From Mariannaea sp. PMI_226 (taxonomy: Eukaryota; Ascomycota; Sordariomycetes; Hypocreales; Nectriaceae), in NCBI GenBank assembly GCA_024336345.1, contig JANFOG010000001.1, forward strand, positions 5,270,001 to 5,334,000: a stretch of 64,000 nt of DNA, given 5' to 3'. The position numbers were made by a program, and so were the translations under genes. Shown piece after piece: positions 22,946-34,367 of the stretch. Numbering within the stretch: position 1 is the first letter of the stretch; each line of letters begins with the position of its first letter. The notes under the pieces were generated by a model. It did not search any database, was not told where the DNA came from, and worked only from the letters and a program-made list of their open reading frames with translations.

Positions 22946-24975
22946 ATGGGTCAGGACGAGAAACCGAGGGCGGACTCCGCGTCCCCCGACGTGTCGGTAG
23001 GCGTGTCGCGCGACATGCACGACCTGGAGGTGTTGGGATACAAGCCCGAGATGGCAAGAAATCGGACTATGTTCACTTTGCTATTCCAGTCACTGGCTAT
23101 CGCCGCAGTATGTGCAATACCTCTCCTGCCTCGCCCGTCCTCTGCAAGTGGTATAATAATTGCTAACGCTGGATTTAGATTCCCTACGGATTCGGTTCGC
23201 CTCTTATCACCGCCATCTATGGAGGAGGTTCGTCAATATTCCAACACACGTCCCACGTCCCACGCCCTGCATCCCCCCTCGTTCCCACTACCCAACCTCA
23301 AGATCAATGAGTTCTCACCGAAATTACTATAGGGCAACTTCCCATGTTCGTCGGGTGGATCATGGTGTGTGTATTGGCCGAGTGCGTAGCTCTGTCCCTC
23401 GCCGAGCTTGCATCGAGATATCCCACGTCTGCCGGTCCCTACTACTGGGCATATCAACTCGCGAGCCCAAGCACCCGAACGGCATTCTCCTTCATCACTG
23501 GCTGGGTGTGGCTCATTGGAAATTGGACCATCACCCTCTCTGTCAACTTTGGCATGGCTTCCCTCATTGCTGCGACGGTAGCGCTGTACCATCCCGATTT
23601 TATTATGACCGATTGGCAATTGCTCTTGATTTTCTACGCCATGTGCATCTTGACATTTTTTGTCGTTGCGTACGGTAACAAGATGCTGCCCATGGTAGAT
23701 ACCATTTGCGCGGCGTTTACACTTCTTGCCATTATCGCCACCATGATTGCTATGTCCGCTAAGGCTGATGTTGGCCGCCACTCAGTCCGTGACACACTGG
23801 TACGCAACTCCCTAGCCAATGGATTTCGCTGAAGTTTGTTGTTGTATGAGGTAGCTAACAGTGAGGGACACACAGGGCTTTTACGATGACACCTTGTCTG
23901 GATGGGGTACATTTTCTTATTTTATTGGCATCTTGCCTGGCGCATACACGTACGTACACGAACTCATCTCTAAATCAGCCAGCGTGACGCTCTCTCTTAC
24001 ATATAAATCTTCAGTTTTTCCGCCATTGGAATGATTACATCCATGGCCGAGGAGTGCGGCGATGCCACTGTCAAGCTGCCTAGAGCGCTCTCCCTTTGCG
24101 TTCCGGTAGGAGGAACAGCCGGTCTATTCTTTGTATGTCCCCAAACCTCTGCGACCAGCATTTTGGCATGGCCTTTCTCTCCGCCCGTGAACACTTTCTC
24201 TGACTCAACAATACTTGCAGATCATCCCCATCTGTGCAACCCTCCCCGACTTGTCGGAGATCATCGCCAACTCACCCGTGAGCCAGGCGCTCCCCTACAT
24301 CTACGGCCAGGTTATGGGGTCCCCCGGTGGCGGCCTCGGACTCACGTTCCTCGTCATCATCATCACAGTCTTTTGCTCCATCTCCATCACAGTGGCCGCG
24401 TCCCGCTGCACATGGGCGTTTGCCCGCGACCGCGCCATTCCGCTGTCCCGGCTCTGGTCCAAAGTCGATGAGCGCCACGGTGTGCCCATCTGGGCATTAG
24501 GCCTGACCACGGGCGTACAGATGTTGCTTGGCCTCATCAACCTCGGATCCTCGTCTGCCTTTATCGCCTTTGTGTCAGTCGGAGTCATGGCACTTGCTGC
24601 CTCATATGGAATCCCTATCGCTATCTCGATGTTTCATCGTCGCAGAGAGGTGGCTGGCGCGCGATGGAAGATGCCCAATGCTATCGGCTGGGTCATCAAC
24701 ATCATCGCTGTCACATGGATTGCCTTCGAGATTGTTCTCTTCACCATGCCAACGGCGCTGCCAGTGACTGCCGTCAGCATGAACTACGCCAGTGTAGTCT
24801 TGGTTGGCTTCCTAGCAATCAGCGCAGTATGGTATGTCGTATATGCTCGGAAAGGTATGTATCGTCGACATCCAGCCTATGTTAGAGTACTTTCACAACT
24901 GACACCCACGCAGTCTACACTGGCCCGCCCGAATCAGACGGGCTGCTTGTGTCGAGCGACTCGCCCTCGGAGTAG
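22946..24975 (+). CDS. APC-superfamily permease, choline/GABA type
   Basis: Seven exons, 22946-23107, 23179-23227, 23333-23799, 23876-23949, 24015-24132, 24221-24854 and 24914-24975, give 521 residues, usual for fungal Hnm1/Uga4-like permeases. About 12 hydrophobic helices are seen after a hydrophilic N terminus. Family landmarks are LEVLGYKPEMAR before helix 1, PYGFGSPLITAIYGGG in helix 1, the SLAELASRYPTSAGPYYW loop, and AEECGDATVKLPRAL after helix 6. These proteins import choline, GABA or related amino compounds at the plasma membrane. Cargo cannot be told from sequence. A long gene-free upstream region suggests extended regulation. The splice plan keeps frame through all seven exons, which supports it. 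Confidence 0.9.
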
Positions 24976-25443
24976 TCGCGGGACTATTTTATTTTTCTTG
25001 AACTGGGTTGGCGAATTTCAAGAGGGCCGGTTTTTCGTTTTCGTTCATTTTTAATACCATCTCAAGTGGGGAGTTTGGTCAATGTAGCATGGGTAATTTC
25101 TTGTTTCGTTCGTCCGGGATAAATAGTTATTTTCAAAGCCGAATAACTTTTAAGCCGTTGTAATTACCATAATTCGTGTCGCAAGGTCCGGTGATGGAAA
25201 ATAAATTCGCAAGTGTCGTGTGAACCAACCGCCAATATGATGGACGATTCAGTCTCGGGCTTGAATGGTAGGATTCCAGGACATTCTTTGGTGATCTGTT
25301 GTGGATCCGCCCCTATGGAGTTGGCCACTCCACTCCCGTCTCTGGCGGGACGGGGGATTCATGAGTCAACTACCAGTGAGCTCGCTGTCGTTTCGATCAA
25401 TGTCATATTGAGTCGCTTCAGTTTGCATTGTAATAACTTCGTC
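24976..25443. other. intergenic, no gene recognised
   Basis: Promoter side of the trans-editing gene. The coding frame remains open upstream to 25213, but homology begins after 25444. Confidence 0.5.
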
Positions 25444-26865
25444 ATGGGAGAACCCATCCTGTCCCCTCAGAGCCAGATTCTGGGAGCCTTGGCTTGTCAG
25501 CGAGACTCGTATCTTCGCACCCTCGAGTCTGAAGTCGTCTCTTGTGTCAAATTTTCCCCGCCAGAGAATAAGCAGCAAAACGGCCCAAAAAAGAAGAAGA
25601 ATGCCACAGAGGTTGTGCCGGCCTCCGATGTCTGGCTAATCGAATTCTCCGACTCAGTCCTGTTCCCTGAGGGTAAGTCAAGAAGCGACCAATGGCCTAT
25701 CTCCAATCTAACACCTTTCCCACCTAGGCGGCGGCCAGCCCTGTGACTATGGCTCTCTAGTGTTGCTGGAAGACCCATTGTCAGAACCGATTCCCGTCCG
25801 ATGCGTTGAAAGACAGGGACTCAGGAGTGTCTGCCATGTTAGACAACCGCTAGAACCAGGGACCAAAGTCCGCCAAGAGATAGACTTCCTCCGCCGATGG
25901 GACCACATGCAGCAGCACACCGGCCAACACCTGCTCTCAGCGGTCATGGATACTTACCAGAATCTCGACACTCTCGGCTGGGGAATGGGCACAGATGGTG
26001 GAATGAACTATATCGACCTGCCTCGGAAGCCCTCATCGGCTGAAATACAGGCTATCCAGAACAGATGCAATCAGCTTATCCGCGATAACGTGTCCATCTC
26101 AGTGCATGCTCCCAACAGTACCGACACTGATGGCCAGGTAGACCAAGAGAAGGGTCTTGTTCGAGTCATTAGCATAGGAGACCTTGACCACAATGCGTGA
26201 GTATACATGAAAAACGTATTCGAGTGTCGGCGCGAGTACTGACAAGAGCTCACAGCTGCTGTGGAACCCATCTTTCCCAAACATCACATATTTCTCTGAT
26301 TCTTCTTCACCATACGCAGCCTATTCACTCCACAAACTGCCGATTATTCTTTTCTGTGGGTGATAGAGCTATCAAGATATCCGCTGAGTCGATCAATGCT
26401 CTACGGCTCGTTGCAAAGACCCTCTCTTCACCGAATGACCCTGATGAGATCGTTGCTGGCGTCAAAAGGGTAGCCGACACGGCGGCCGAGATGAAGAGGC
26501 AGGAGAGAAAGCTGCTATCGGAAATTGCCATGTATGAGGGCCATCGTATTAAAGAGCAATTGAAATCTGGGGAAAATGCGTGGGTCTATCGCGCGTCTGG
26601 AAACCTCGAATTCCTGAACATGATCGTCTCCGAGGTCAAAGATGAAGCAAAGGATCATGGCGTTGTCATCCTTGCTGCTGGTGAAGGACAATCAGGCGGC
26701 CCTCTTGTAGTGGTTGGTGAGAAAGACTTGGTGTCGGCCATTGTGAAGAAGGTTCAGGACATTATTCCTTCGGTGAAGGGAGGTGGCAAAGGAGAGAAGT
26801 GGCAGGGCAAGGTGGTTGAATGGCAGAAAGGAAACGTAGATTCGCTCAGGGCTTTGATAGAGTAG
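25444..26865 (+). CDS. alanyl-tRNA editing domain protein, AARSD1/AlaX-like
   Basis: Three exons, 25444-25672, 25728-26196 and 26256-26865, give 435 residues. The family hydrolyses mischarged tRNA-Ala (Ser-tRNA-Ala in the well-known cases) without an aminoacylation domain. The N-terminal LACQRDSYL matches the AARSD1 opening, the beta-barrel carries FPEGGGQP across the first splice, and the zinc editing site is HTGQH plus CCGTH, the latter spanning the second splice. The C-terminal third (about 280-435) resembles the DHHA1 region of AlaRS, with GGPLVVVGE near the end. The ATG at 25444 is preferred over one at 25213 because it sits just before conserved sequence. It is convergent with the arrestin gene. 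Confidence 0.9.
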
Positions 26866-27067
26866 GGTTGTAACCAAGGACTGAATAGTTGAAGGTAAAA
26901 GAGAGAAAAAGAAAAAGAACGCTATCTATTACAAAAAAGAATTCCATCCAGTAACTACCAAACACCCATGCCAATATCCATATAAACAGAGAAACTTTTG
27001 TTTTGTTGGTCATCACATCGTCAAATTAGCATTATTGCGCTGGAACTCCATGGTTCCTTTTGCGCTA
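26866..27067. other. short convergent intergenic region
   Basis: About 200 bp separate two convergent stop codons. A-rich polyadenylation-like sequence is present. Confidence 0.5.
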
Positions 27068-28279
27068 TCACACCTCCAGGGCTATCGCATTCTCTGGGCC
27101 TGGGATGAATCCGTCTTCGAAGTAAGTAGGAGGACTTGGCCAGATGTCGTTGTAGCTAGGCAAGTTCTCAATAATGCAGCCAGGACCCGCGACAGAGTCA
27201 TCAACCATGGCGACTCTGTAATGTAAGCGTAAGATCCGGCCCGCGCCAGTGCGCGCAGCCAATTCTGGTCTGCCATCCAAAAGATTCTCCTTGATGAGGA
27301 CCAGCTCGACAGTGAGCTGGTGAGAGACCTCGGTACCGTCTAGGCTCTTTGTATCGTAGCTGTATGTAGGCAGTGAGCTACTCGAATACCGTTTGATACC
27401 AAATTCAAAGTCCAGTTGAGCGGTTCCAGCAGCATCATTCGTTGTCCAGCCTTCATATAGGCTTCTCTCTCCGAGTAGCCGAGTTTTTTCACGGACCACG
27501 TCGCCGTTTCCATCAGGAGGCACAACCTCATGTCTCTTGCAGGGTTTTACCACCGTTTTTATTCTTTCTTCCAATTGCCAAGCGCCTTTCCAGATCCGCC
27601 ACATCTCGATATTCTCGTCGTCACTAGTAGAACGACGGAGGCCCTTTAGAGAAATTGTAGCCCGACTACCCTTCTCCTGGTGAAGAATAGATTCTATGCT
27701 GCTACTGGCCCCAATACCTGCAGATTGAAAGAAGCGGTCCGAGTACACGGGGCCGTCTGGTAACGATGAAGACCTTGTGATGGCGATCTCGCGAGTGAAG
27801 TTGGATGATTGAGGTGCACCAGTATTTTTCTGTCGAAACCGCACCTCACACTTGAACTCATAGGAAACAGATAGGAGAGGCGTATCCATGGTAGCTGGGA
27901 GGTCATCGGGGATGAGAGCAGAGAAAGCGAACTGGTGGCTTCCCTTTTCAAAGACGGCTTCTTGATCAAGAAAGCTCCAACTTTGCAAAACATCATGCTG
28001 GTCTTTACAGTCGGCACATCTGTTCTTGAATGGCTTTTTTTGGACTGTGTGAATGCTCAGGGAGCCGAAGAACCTTTCAACTTCCACATTGTCCTCGTTA
28101 AGTTTGAGTAATACCTGGCCAGACAAAAATGAAGGCAAGTTGTCTTCGTTTCCAAGTATAATCGTTGGAGAGCTTTCGATCTTCCAATCTATCGTGACTG
28201 GAGAGTCGAGTTGTTCTCTGGAAGACTTGCTGAACAGCAAGCCCTTACGAGGTTTCACAAGACTGGCCAAGTCAAGCAT
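27068..28279 (-). CDS. LDB19-type arrestin-like trafficking adaptor
   Basis: Single exon, 403 residues from the ATG at 28279; a further in-frame ATG at 28354 lies in sequence unlike the family. Beta-strand-rich sequence forms the N-terminal arrestin lobe (about 30-170), followed by a C-terminal lobe ending near 365. Such proteins recruit the Rsp5/NEDD4 ubiquitin ligase to plasma-membrane permeases for endocytosis. Near the C terminus NLPSYNDI and SPPTYFED give an LPxY and a PPxY motif 8 residues apart, the expected ligase-binding signals. Yeast Ldb19/Art1 is about twice as long, so this is a compact version. A possible zinc knuckle CADCKDQHD lies near residue 87. An amino-compound permease is encoded 3 kb away, but a link is speculative. 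Confidence 0.8.
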   Translation of the reverse strand: MLDLASLVKPRKGLLFSKSSREQLDSPVTIDWKIESSPTIILGNEDNLPSFLSGQVLLKLNEDNVEVERFFGSLSIHTVQKKPFKNRCADCKDQHDVLQSWSFLDQEAVFEKGSHQFAFSALIPDDLPATMDTPLLSVSYEFKCEVRFRQKNTGAPQSSNFTREIAITRSSSLPDGPVYSDRFFQSAGIGASSSIESILHQEKGSRATISLKGLRRSTSDDENIEMWRIWKGAWQLEERIKTVVKPCKRHEVVPPDGNGDVVREKTRLLGERSLYEGWTTNDAAGTAQLDFEFGIKRYSSSSLPTYSYDTKSLDGTEVSHQLTVELVLIKENLLDGRPELAARTGAGRILRLHYRVAMVDDSVAGPGCIIENLPSYNDIWPSPPTYFEDGFIPGPENAIALEV

Positions 28280-30406
28280 GGCGTGTTGGTGTAATAATAT
28301 GTTAGGGAGCGAGTGTGATGGCTCACACAAGATTCTTGGAGACCCGAGGTCCAAAATTCAAAAAGAAAACTTGCAAAGAAAAATTACAAAGACACAAGAG
28401 GGGGGGGAAGACATGATCAAAAGCTCCTACATATATCAGGGTTCGTTCTTCTCTATTAATATTGACCCAGCTCAGTCCTCGTAGGTCCTCGTGCAAGCAC
28501 ATTTTAGAGAGACCCTCAATGGGGGTCGGTATTTATTGCCGCATGCAGGTTAGGCGCTTCTAGAATTAACACACGTGTCTCCGCAGTGTCCAGAGCTGGG
28601 GTCTTGCAACGTCTTGATTGGAGGGCACATTAGAGCACGCCACGGACAACTTCCTGATGAAATTCTTCAGGTCATTTTGGCATTTGGTCAAATCCCTTGG
28701 AGGTTAGTCGTCCTCGGGACAAGAATTAGATAGTTCACTTCCTAAATCAGTTACCATGCTGTTTGCAGCAAGTAATACCGACTGACAGCCCGGGAACTAG
28801 GGGCATCCACCCCAGCTCATTGAAATACTCTTCAACGGCTCGCAGTTTTGGGCTCTCTAGCCATATTCCAGGGGGTTTGACTGAGGTAGGTGAGGATATT
28901 GACCAGATACAGCTTGACAACCCATTTTGGGAAAAAAACCCTTTTGGTCCATTCATAGGTAGTTTGTATGTCCGTTTCAGGTCTCTCTTCACGCGAAAGT
29001 CACCACCTACAGCATGGTGAGCCATACCATCAACCAAAAATGCAGATGTAATAATTGCTGTACAGGCAATAAGAGGCATGTAAATAGGCAGTCATAAATT
29101 AGATGCTCCATACGTGACAATATCGGCACTTTCATAGCACCATCACGCCCACGTGTGTCGTACCGGACGAATGTAACGAGAATTGGAAGTGCAAATTCTC
29201 TCGGTTGGGCGACCACAAATCACGCCATTTGGCCTTGCAAGGGAATTTGCGTTTAAAGTCCATTAAATTCCCTAATAATAGCGTAAAAATTTACCTAGGG
29301 TTTAGCATGCTGCAATTTTCCGAGTGATAGATCCATTTGAGCCTCGTTGGTGAATGGAGCTGCTCTGCGTGTTAGCGCGGCTACCGAGTCAATCGCAGTC
29401 AATTTCCTATTCGGGCAAACATGAAAAGCGGTCATTGTGGCCGAGTGGGGAGAAAGGACTTTGGTGGTCCTGTCTTCAGTCGGCATATAAGGAGAGCTCG
29501 TTAGTTATATCTTGAATAGCCAGTGAAGACGAATGTCTCATCAGTGTAACAAAAGCATCCCTCATTCCTTGCTATCTTACCTGGAGTCACAGGCGAGAGA
29601 ACAAGCAACGTGCTATATACTCTAGGGTAGGTCAGTAAAGACTGGTTTCGTACAGGCTACTTCGGTCAAAGAATGGGGGGTATCAAGGAATAAAACTCGC
29701 TATTTTGCTGGATATCTCGGTATTTTGAATCTATCGAGATATGGACAACGTTGTCCAAAAATTGTAACTGGGAGGAGAGACGCCCCGACCCAATGATGGA
29801 TGCGAGGTGTACCCAATCCCATTCCCCGTCCTGCTAGAGCTCGATACTATGGTGAATTTGCATGTCAGGTCTATCCACCAGGCCAAGTACAAGGCCAGTC
29901 TGTGTATGTGTGTCTATGGGGCAGGGTCAGGAACAAGGGCAACCGCATATGCAATCTAACAGGAGTGGATTAATCTGATCTGATAACATCTTGGAGACAG
30001 GCATATAAAGTACTTACATCCCGTACCTTAATCAATCTAAGGTTGGTACGTACAGTAGCTACTACACAGTACGGTGCCTATTCCCACATGGAAGTCTCCT
30101 CCTCCAGGATCAGGCTGGGAGGGGGGAGGGGAAAAACGTCGACGCTTGCCACCCGGGAGGAGGCGGAGAACGTGTGCCTCCAAGCCTCCAAGCCTCCAAC
30201 CAGCCCCGCAATATCTTGGTGACATGCTGACTGCCGGACGAATCATGAACAAATGGGTGGGGAAGACTCTCCAATGCGGCGATTTCCCGGAAAAACAGCC
30301 ATTGGCCATTGCCATCGCGATTACGAACATCGTTGCTTCATCTCAACAAGGTCCATCAGTCATCACCACCTGGGCGATCCGGATGTGAGACCAAAACCAG
30401 CTCGCC
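28280..30406. other. 2.1-kb gene-free stretch
   Basis: Lies between the divergent arrestin gene (-) and the Zn2Cys6 gene (+). Short frames only, with no recognised motif. Confidence 0.5.
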
Positions 30407-32344
30407 ATGCCTGGGACATCTCCTCCAGAGGCCGAGCCCACCAACAATGGCCGGAAGGTGCGCACAAAGACCTTCTCTGGTTGCTGGACCTGCAGAGCCA
30501 AGCACGTGAAGTGCGACGAGACACGCCCTACGTGCAACCGCTGTCAGCGTTCGGGCCTCTCATGCGAAGGCTATGGGGTTAGGCTGTCCTGGACCTCGGT
30601 GCGCGGGCCGTCTAATTTTCGCTCCAGAGGCTCATCTGCGAGGAAGGCGACTGGCCGTGTGCAGACCAACAAAAGCCCCCTTCCCCAGGATGCTGACAGC
30701 TCACGGGATCCAACAGGGGATGAGGTACAGGATATCAGGGAATCGACCGTGACCTCTGAGGCCTCAACCCTGCCCGATGGAAGCGGTTCTAGCATTGATC
30801 TCATCCAGACTCCAGAGGACGACTCACCTAGTGGTGAGCTGAATTCCCGCATAAACCAGTCCTACAAAGTATTAGGCCAAGGTCTGTCGGCCAGGACACC
30901 AAGCGCACCTCCGCCGCAGCCTCATATCGGCAATTCTCGCATCCAGAATAATGGGTCAGAAGTGCAACCCGATGACACCGTTATGACGACTGAGGAGACC
31001 CCTGGGTCACTAGAATCTAACGAACCAAACGAAAGTCAACAAGGCGTCACATGGCTTCCCCAGCGCCGATCTACCTCACCACCTGCAACGACTCATCTCT
31101 CATACCACGGAAACCCGCAGCTCAACCTACCTAGTCCCGGAACTTCTTCCATACGGCATCTAGATGCGCTGCCAAATCCAGCCTTGCAATGCCAGTTGTT
31201 GGAACACTGGACTCTGCATCTCTGTGATGCCCTGAACCCAGTTCCTGGAGTTCACAATCCCATGCGCACAATTATGATGCCCATTGCTCTCGAGGGGGCC
31301 CGAACAGACCTCAAATCATCTACTGGTGCAACAGCTTTGTTTCATCTCATTTGCGCGGCATCCGCATTTCATTTATCACAAAGGAGCGCACCAGAATCAA
31401 AAAGAGAGCTGGAGAGCGCTGCCCTAGAACACCACAATTTGGGAATCACTCATCTCGGCCAAAATATCCAGTCTGAAGACACGACGCAGTGCGTATCGCT
31501 TCTTGCGTCTCTGGTCATGTGCATTCTCAACGAAGCCATCACAGTTCCCACTCCATTTTGGCGTCTTCACTTCCGTGGTGCCGTGGAATGGGTCAACCAT
31601 ATCAACCCTCAAGTTTGGCACCAGAGCGAATCTGCATCTGTCATCTACCAGATGTTTATTGGCATGGCAACTCTGGTCCAGAGTCAGTTGCTCTTGGAAG
31701 GTCGGGAGGCCTTCATATGGGATCTGCCATGCGACCCGCTCACGCAGCCGGAGCCGTACTGCTTAGATCTAGCTTTTGGAATGCCCAAGCCCGTGGTGCA
31801 GTGTTTGCAGACACTGGCTGCGATGCAGATGGAGGATAAAAGAGCAAACGTTAGGAACCCATCGCGGGATAAGGACTTCGATCGACTGGAGGTTGAGCTT
31901 TTTCTTTCCACCCCAACTAAGCTAAGTGCGCCAGTGGGCAAAGAGTACAGCGACTTGATATACCATCACGGATACACATATTACTTTGCTGCCTTGGTAT
32001 ACATGAAGCGCACCGTCAAGAGCGTACCAATTGAAGAAGTACAGGCTCTGATTGAGCAGTCTCTATTCCATATCGAGGCTCTGGAAACATCCACTGACCG
32101 CCCGTTTTCGCCAATGCTGTGGCCAATGGCCATCTTGGCATTTGAGACAATCAACGTCATGCCCCAGAATCGTATCCTGAAGTGCATGGAAACATTTGCG
32201 GAGCGGTCCGGGTTTGCGATTTGGACACAACTGGGAAATCTAGTTCGGGATCTATGGGCGGTGCGGAAGACGGAAGGAAACCACAGTATGAAGTGGCATA
32301 GAAGTGTCCTTGCGTCGATAAATGACGACTTTATGTTGCTCTAG
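30407..32344 (+). CDS. Zn2Cys6 transcription factor with fungal_trans_2-like body
   Basis: Single exon, 645 residues. The zinc cluster at about residues 26-53 reads CWTCRAKHVKC then CNRCQRSGLSC, with C-x2-C-x6-C-x6-C-x2-C-x6-C spacing, so a binuclear zinc DNA-binding domain is certain. Residues 60-270 are low complexity (Ser, Pro, Gln). The helical remainder, with AALFHLICAASAFHLSQ-like segments, fits the fungal_trans_2 (acriflavine sensitivity control-like) regulatory domain. It is nuclear and probably controls nearby or metabolic genes. The next two genes downstream, a P450 and an SDR, are also intronless and on the same strand, making them candidate targets by position only. Confidence 0.9.
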   Translation: MPGTSPPEAEPTNNGRKVRTKTFSGCWTCRAKHVKCDETRPTCNRCQRSGLSCEGYGVRLSWTSVRGPSNFRSRGSSARKATGRVQTNKSPLPQDADSSRDPTGDEVQDIRESTVTSEASTLPDGSGSSIDLIQTPEDDSPSGELNSRINQSYKVLGQGLSARTPSAPPPQPHIGNSRIQNNGSEVQPDDTVMTTEETPGSLESNEPNESQQGVTWLPQRRSTSPPATTHLSYHGNPQLNLPSPGTSSIRHLDALPNPALQCQLLEHWTLHLCDALNPVPGVHNPMRTIMMPIALEGARTDLKSSTGATALFHLICAASAFHLSQRSAPESKRELESAALEHHNLGITHLGQNIQSEDTTQCVSLLASLVMCILNEAITVPTPFWRLHFRGAVEWVNHINPQVWHQSESASVIYQMFIGMATLVQSQLLLEGREAFIWDLPCDPLTQPEPYCLDLAFGMPKPVVQCLQTLAAMQMEDKRANVRNPSRDKDFDRLEVELFLSTPTKLSAPVGKEYSDLIYHHGYTYYFAALVYMKRTVKSVPIEEVQALIEQSLFHIEALETSTDRPFSPMLWPMAILAFETINVMPQNRILKCMETFAERSGFAIWTQLGNLVRDLWAVRKTEGNHSMKWHRSVLASINDDFMLL

Positions 32345-32993
32345 AGAAGGCTAGTATGCAACACACGCCGCAGAGCTACCTACAGGACATGTACATAGTA
32401 ATAGTAATCAATGGACAGCATTGGCCCGTTCAAAGGCCCTGTTCAAATAAAATGGCGGGGCTGCCTCCCTTGAATCTTGACCCGTCGATCAAATGCAACG
32501 AGGCCCAAATATTCTAGCTTCTTTCGTCATACTCCATCTGCACCCTGTCCCGACTCTGCATTGATCTACGAAACCTCAGCCCGCCTCGTCAAAGCGGCTG
32601 GCCCCGAAGCTAACCACAAGCTGCGGACCGGACCTATGAACCGCTGTGATTGGGAATTGCGATGGCTTCAATGAGCGCTCACTTCTCCACACTTCGCTGA
32701 GACCTGCATGCGCGGGATGACAGAGCCAATGGAAAGCCCGGATGCCGTCAAATCATGTCCTCTGTCTCACTCAAAAGACGCGGTGACAGGTGTGAGACCA
32801 TCGGCAAACTAGCTAGTCGTGGCCTCTGACGCAGTACATGGGGATCGCTTCTCTCAAGAGCGCGCGGTTGGTCAGTCAGCTCGCCACAAAAACTGAGCTG
32901 AGGCCCTGCCTGTTCCTTTTCCCCTCCATGTGTCTTCACTTCTAGTTTTTTTTCTAAAGCATATTTGAGGACCGTCTCTTCGCGTATAATATC
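32345..32993. other. intergenic, no gene recognised
   Basis: Promoter side of the P450 gene. No supported frame. Confidence 0.5.
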
Positions 32994-34367
32994 ATGTCGC
33001 AGCCGATTCCTCAACCAAAGGGTCTGCCCATTCTGGGAAATGTCCTAGATATTGACACGAACAATACCTGGTCCTCGCTGAAGACACTCGCTGAGAAGTA
33101 TGGCGAGATCTTCCAGATCAAGGTCCTGGGTCATACCATCGTGTTCGTCGCTGGCGCTGCTTTAGCTGAGGAGATTTGCGACGAGAAGCGATTCCGAAAG
33201 TATGTGGGCGGTCCGATCGTGGAAATCCGCTACGCCGTGCACGATGCCCTCTTCACCGCATTTGACAACGAAGCAAGTTGGGGTATTGCCCATCGCATTA
33301 TTGCTCCCAAGCTGTCAACGGCTTCTGTCGCTGAGCGGTTCGATGATATGAATAGTACAGCGACAGAGCTTCTTGCAAAATGGCAGGGCCTTGGCGAAAA
33401 CAACAAAATTTCTCCCCTCGACGACCTCAACCGACTCAACCTAGAGGCCACCACGTTTGTTCTTTTCGGCAAGAGACTGAATTGCCTCGAGGGCCCGCCA
33501 CACCCGATGCTGAAGGCCATGGAGGACTCCACATCTGAGGCCATGAAGCGACCCAATCGGCCAGGCATTCTCAACTGGCTCGTCTACGGCCGCAAGTTCA
33601 AGTCTGCGACCGCTACAATGAGGTCGTACGCCGCAGATCTTGTCAAGTATCGCAAGGACAATCCTACAGACCGAAACGACTGCCTCGCAGCCATGCTCGA
33701 CACTCAGGACCCCGAGACGGGTATCGCTCTGACGGATTCCCAAGTGATTGACGAGATTGTCTCCATGCCAATCGGTAGCAGCACGGCGCCTTGCCTCGTC
33801 ACCACCGCCATCTACTTCATGTTGAAGAACCCGCACGTCGTTGCCACGGCCCGTAAGGAAATCGATGCAATAGTTGGGAACGGGGAGTTGACGGAAGCAC
33901 ACATTGCCCAGCTGCCGTACATTGAAGGCATCGTGCGTGAGTCTCTTCGTCTGTCATTTGCTGCTCCTGGGTTCAACATCGAGCCCATCCCCAGTGAGAG
34001 CAAGGCCCCTGTGCTCCTGGGTGGCGGCAAGTACCAAGTTGCTCACGACCAACCGATGATCATTGTGTTGGCTGGTGTGAATCGGGACCCCAACGTGTTT
34101 GAGGATCCATTAGCCTTCCGTCCTGAGCGCATGGTCGGCGAGGCCTACGAGAAGCTTCCGGCTGGTGTGAAGAAGGGCTTCGGCAACGGGAAGCGGCAGT
34201 GCATCGGGAAGCACTACGCTTGGCTGTGGGCTATGATTGTGACAACGAGACTGATTAGGGAAGTGGACTTTGAGGAGGTTGATCCTCACTATGAGCTTCA
34301 CCAGGATGGATGGTTCAATTTGCGTCCGATTGAGTACTTTGTCAAGGTCAAGCCGAGAGCCATGTAG
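32994..34367 (+). CDS. cytochrome P450, CYP505-like haem domain without reductase
   Basis: Single exon, 457 residues. The opening IPQPKGLPILGNVLDID and the absence of a membrane anchor resemble the soluble haem domain of CYP505/CYP102 fatty-acid hydroxylases. The haem signature is FGNGKRQCIGKHYAW, with the thiolate Cys in QCIG, and the K-helix ExxR is ESLR. CYP505 enzymes normally continue into an FMN/FAD reductase to about 1,050 residues; here the gene stops after the haem domain and no reductase follows. In the I helix, where the related AGHETTSG is expected, the sequence is IGSSTAPC: the Thr is kept but the Glu before it is Ser. A separate redox partner would be needed. Substrate is unknown; altered chemistry or lost monooxygenase activity is possible. 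Confidence 0.9.
   Translation: MSQPIPQPKGLPILGNVLDIDTNNTWSSLKTLAEKYGEIFQIKVLGHTIVFVAGAALAEEICDEKRFRKYVGGPIVEIRYAVHDALFTAFDNEASWGIAHRIIAPKLSTASVAERFDDMNSTATELLAKWQGLGENNKISPLDDLNRLNLEATTFVLFGKRLNCLEGPPHPMLKAMEDSTSEAMKRPNRPGILNWLVYGRKFKSATATMRSYAADLVKYRKDNPTDRNDCLAAMLDTQDPETGIALTDSQVIDEIVSMPIGSSTAPCLVTTAIYFMLKNPHVVATARKEIDAIVGNGELTEAHIAQLPYIEGIVRESLRLSFAAPGFNIEPIPSESKAPVLLGGGKYQVAHDQPMIIVLAGVNRDPNVFEDPLAFRPERMVGEAYEKLPAGVKKGFGNGKRQCIGKHYAWLWAMIVTTRLIREVDFEEVDPHYELHQDGWFNLRPIEYFVKVKPRAM

Noticed and set aside
25213..25443. Longer N terminus for the trans-editing protein
   Set aside because: The frame is open to an ATG at 25213, but this stretch lacks family similarity; the conserved LACQRDSYL starts shortly after the ATG at 25444.
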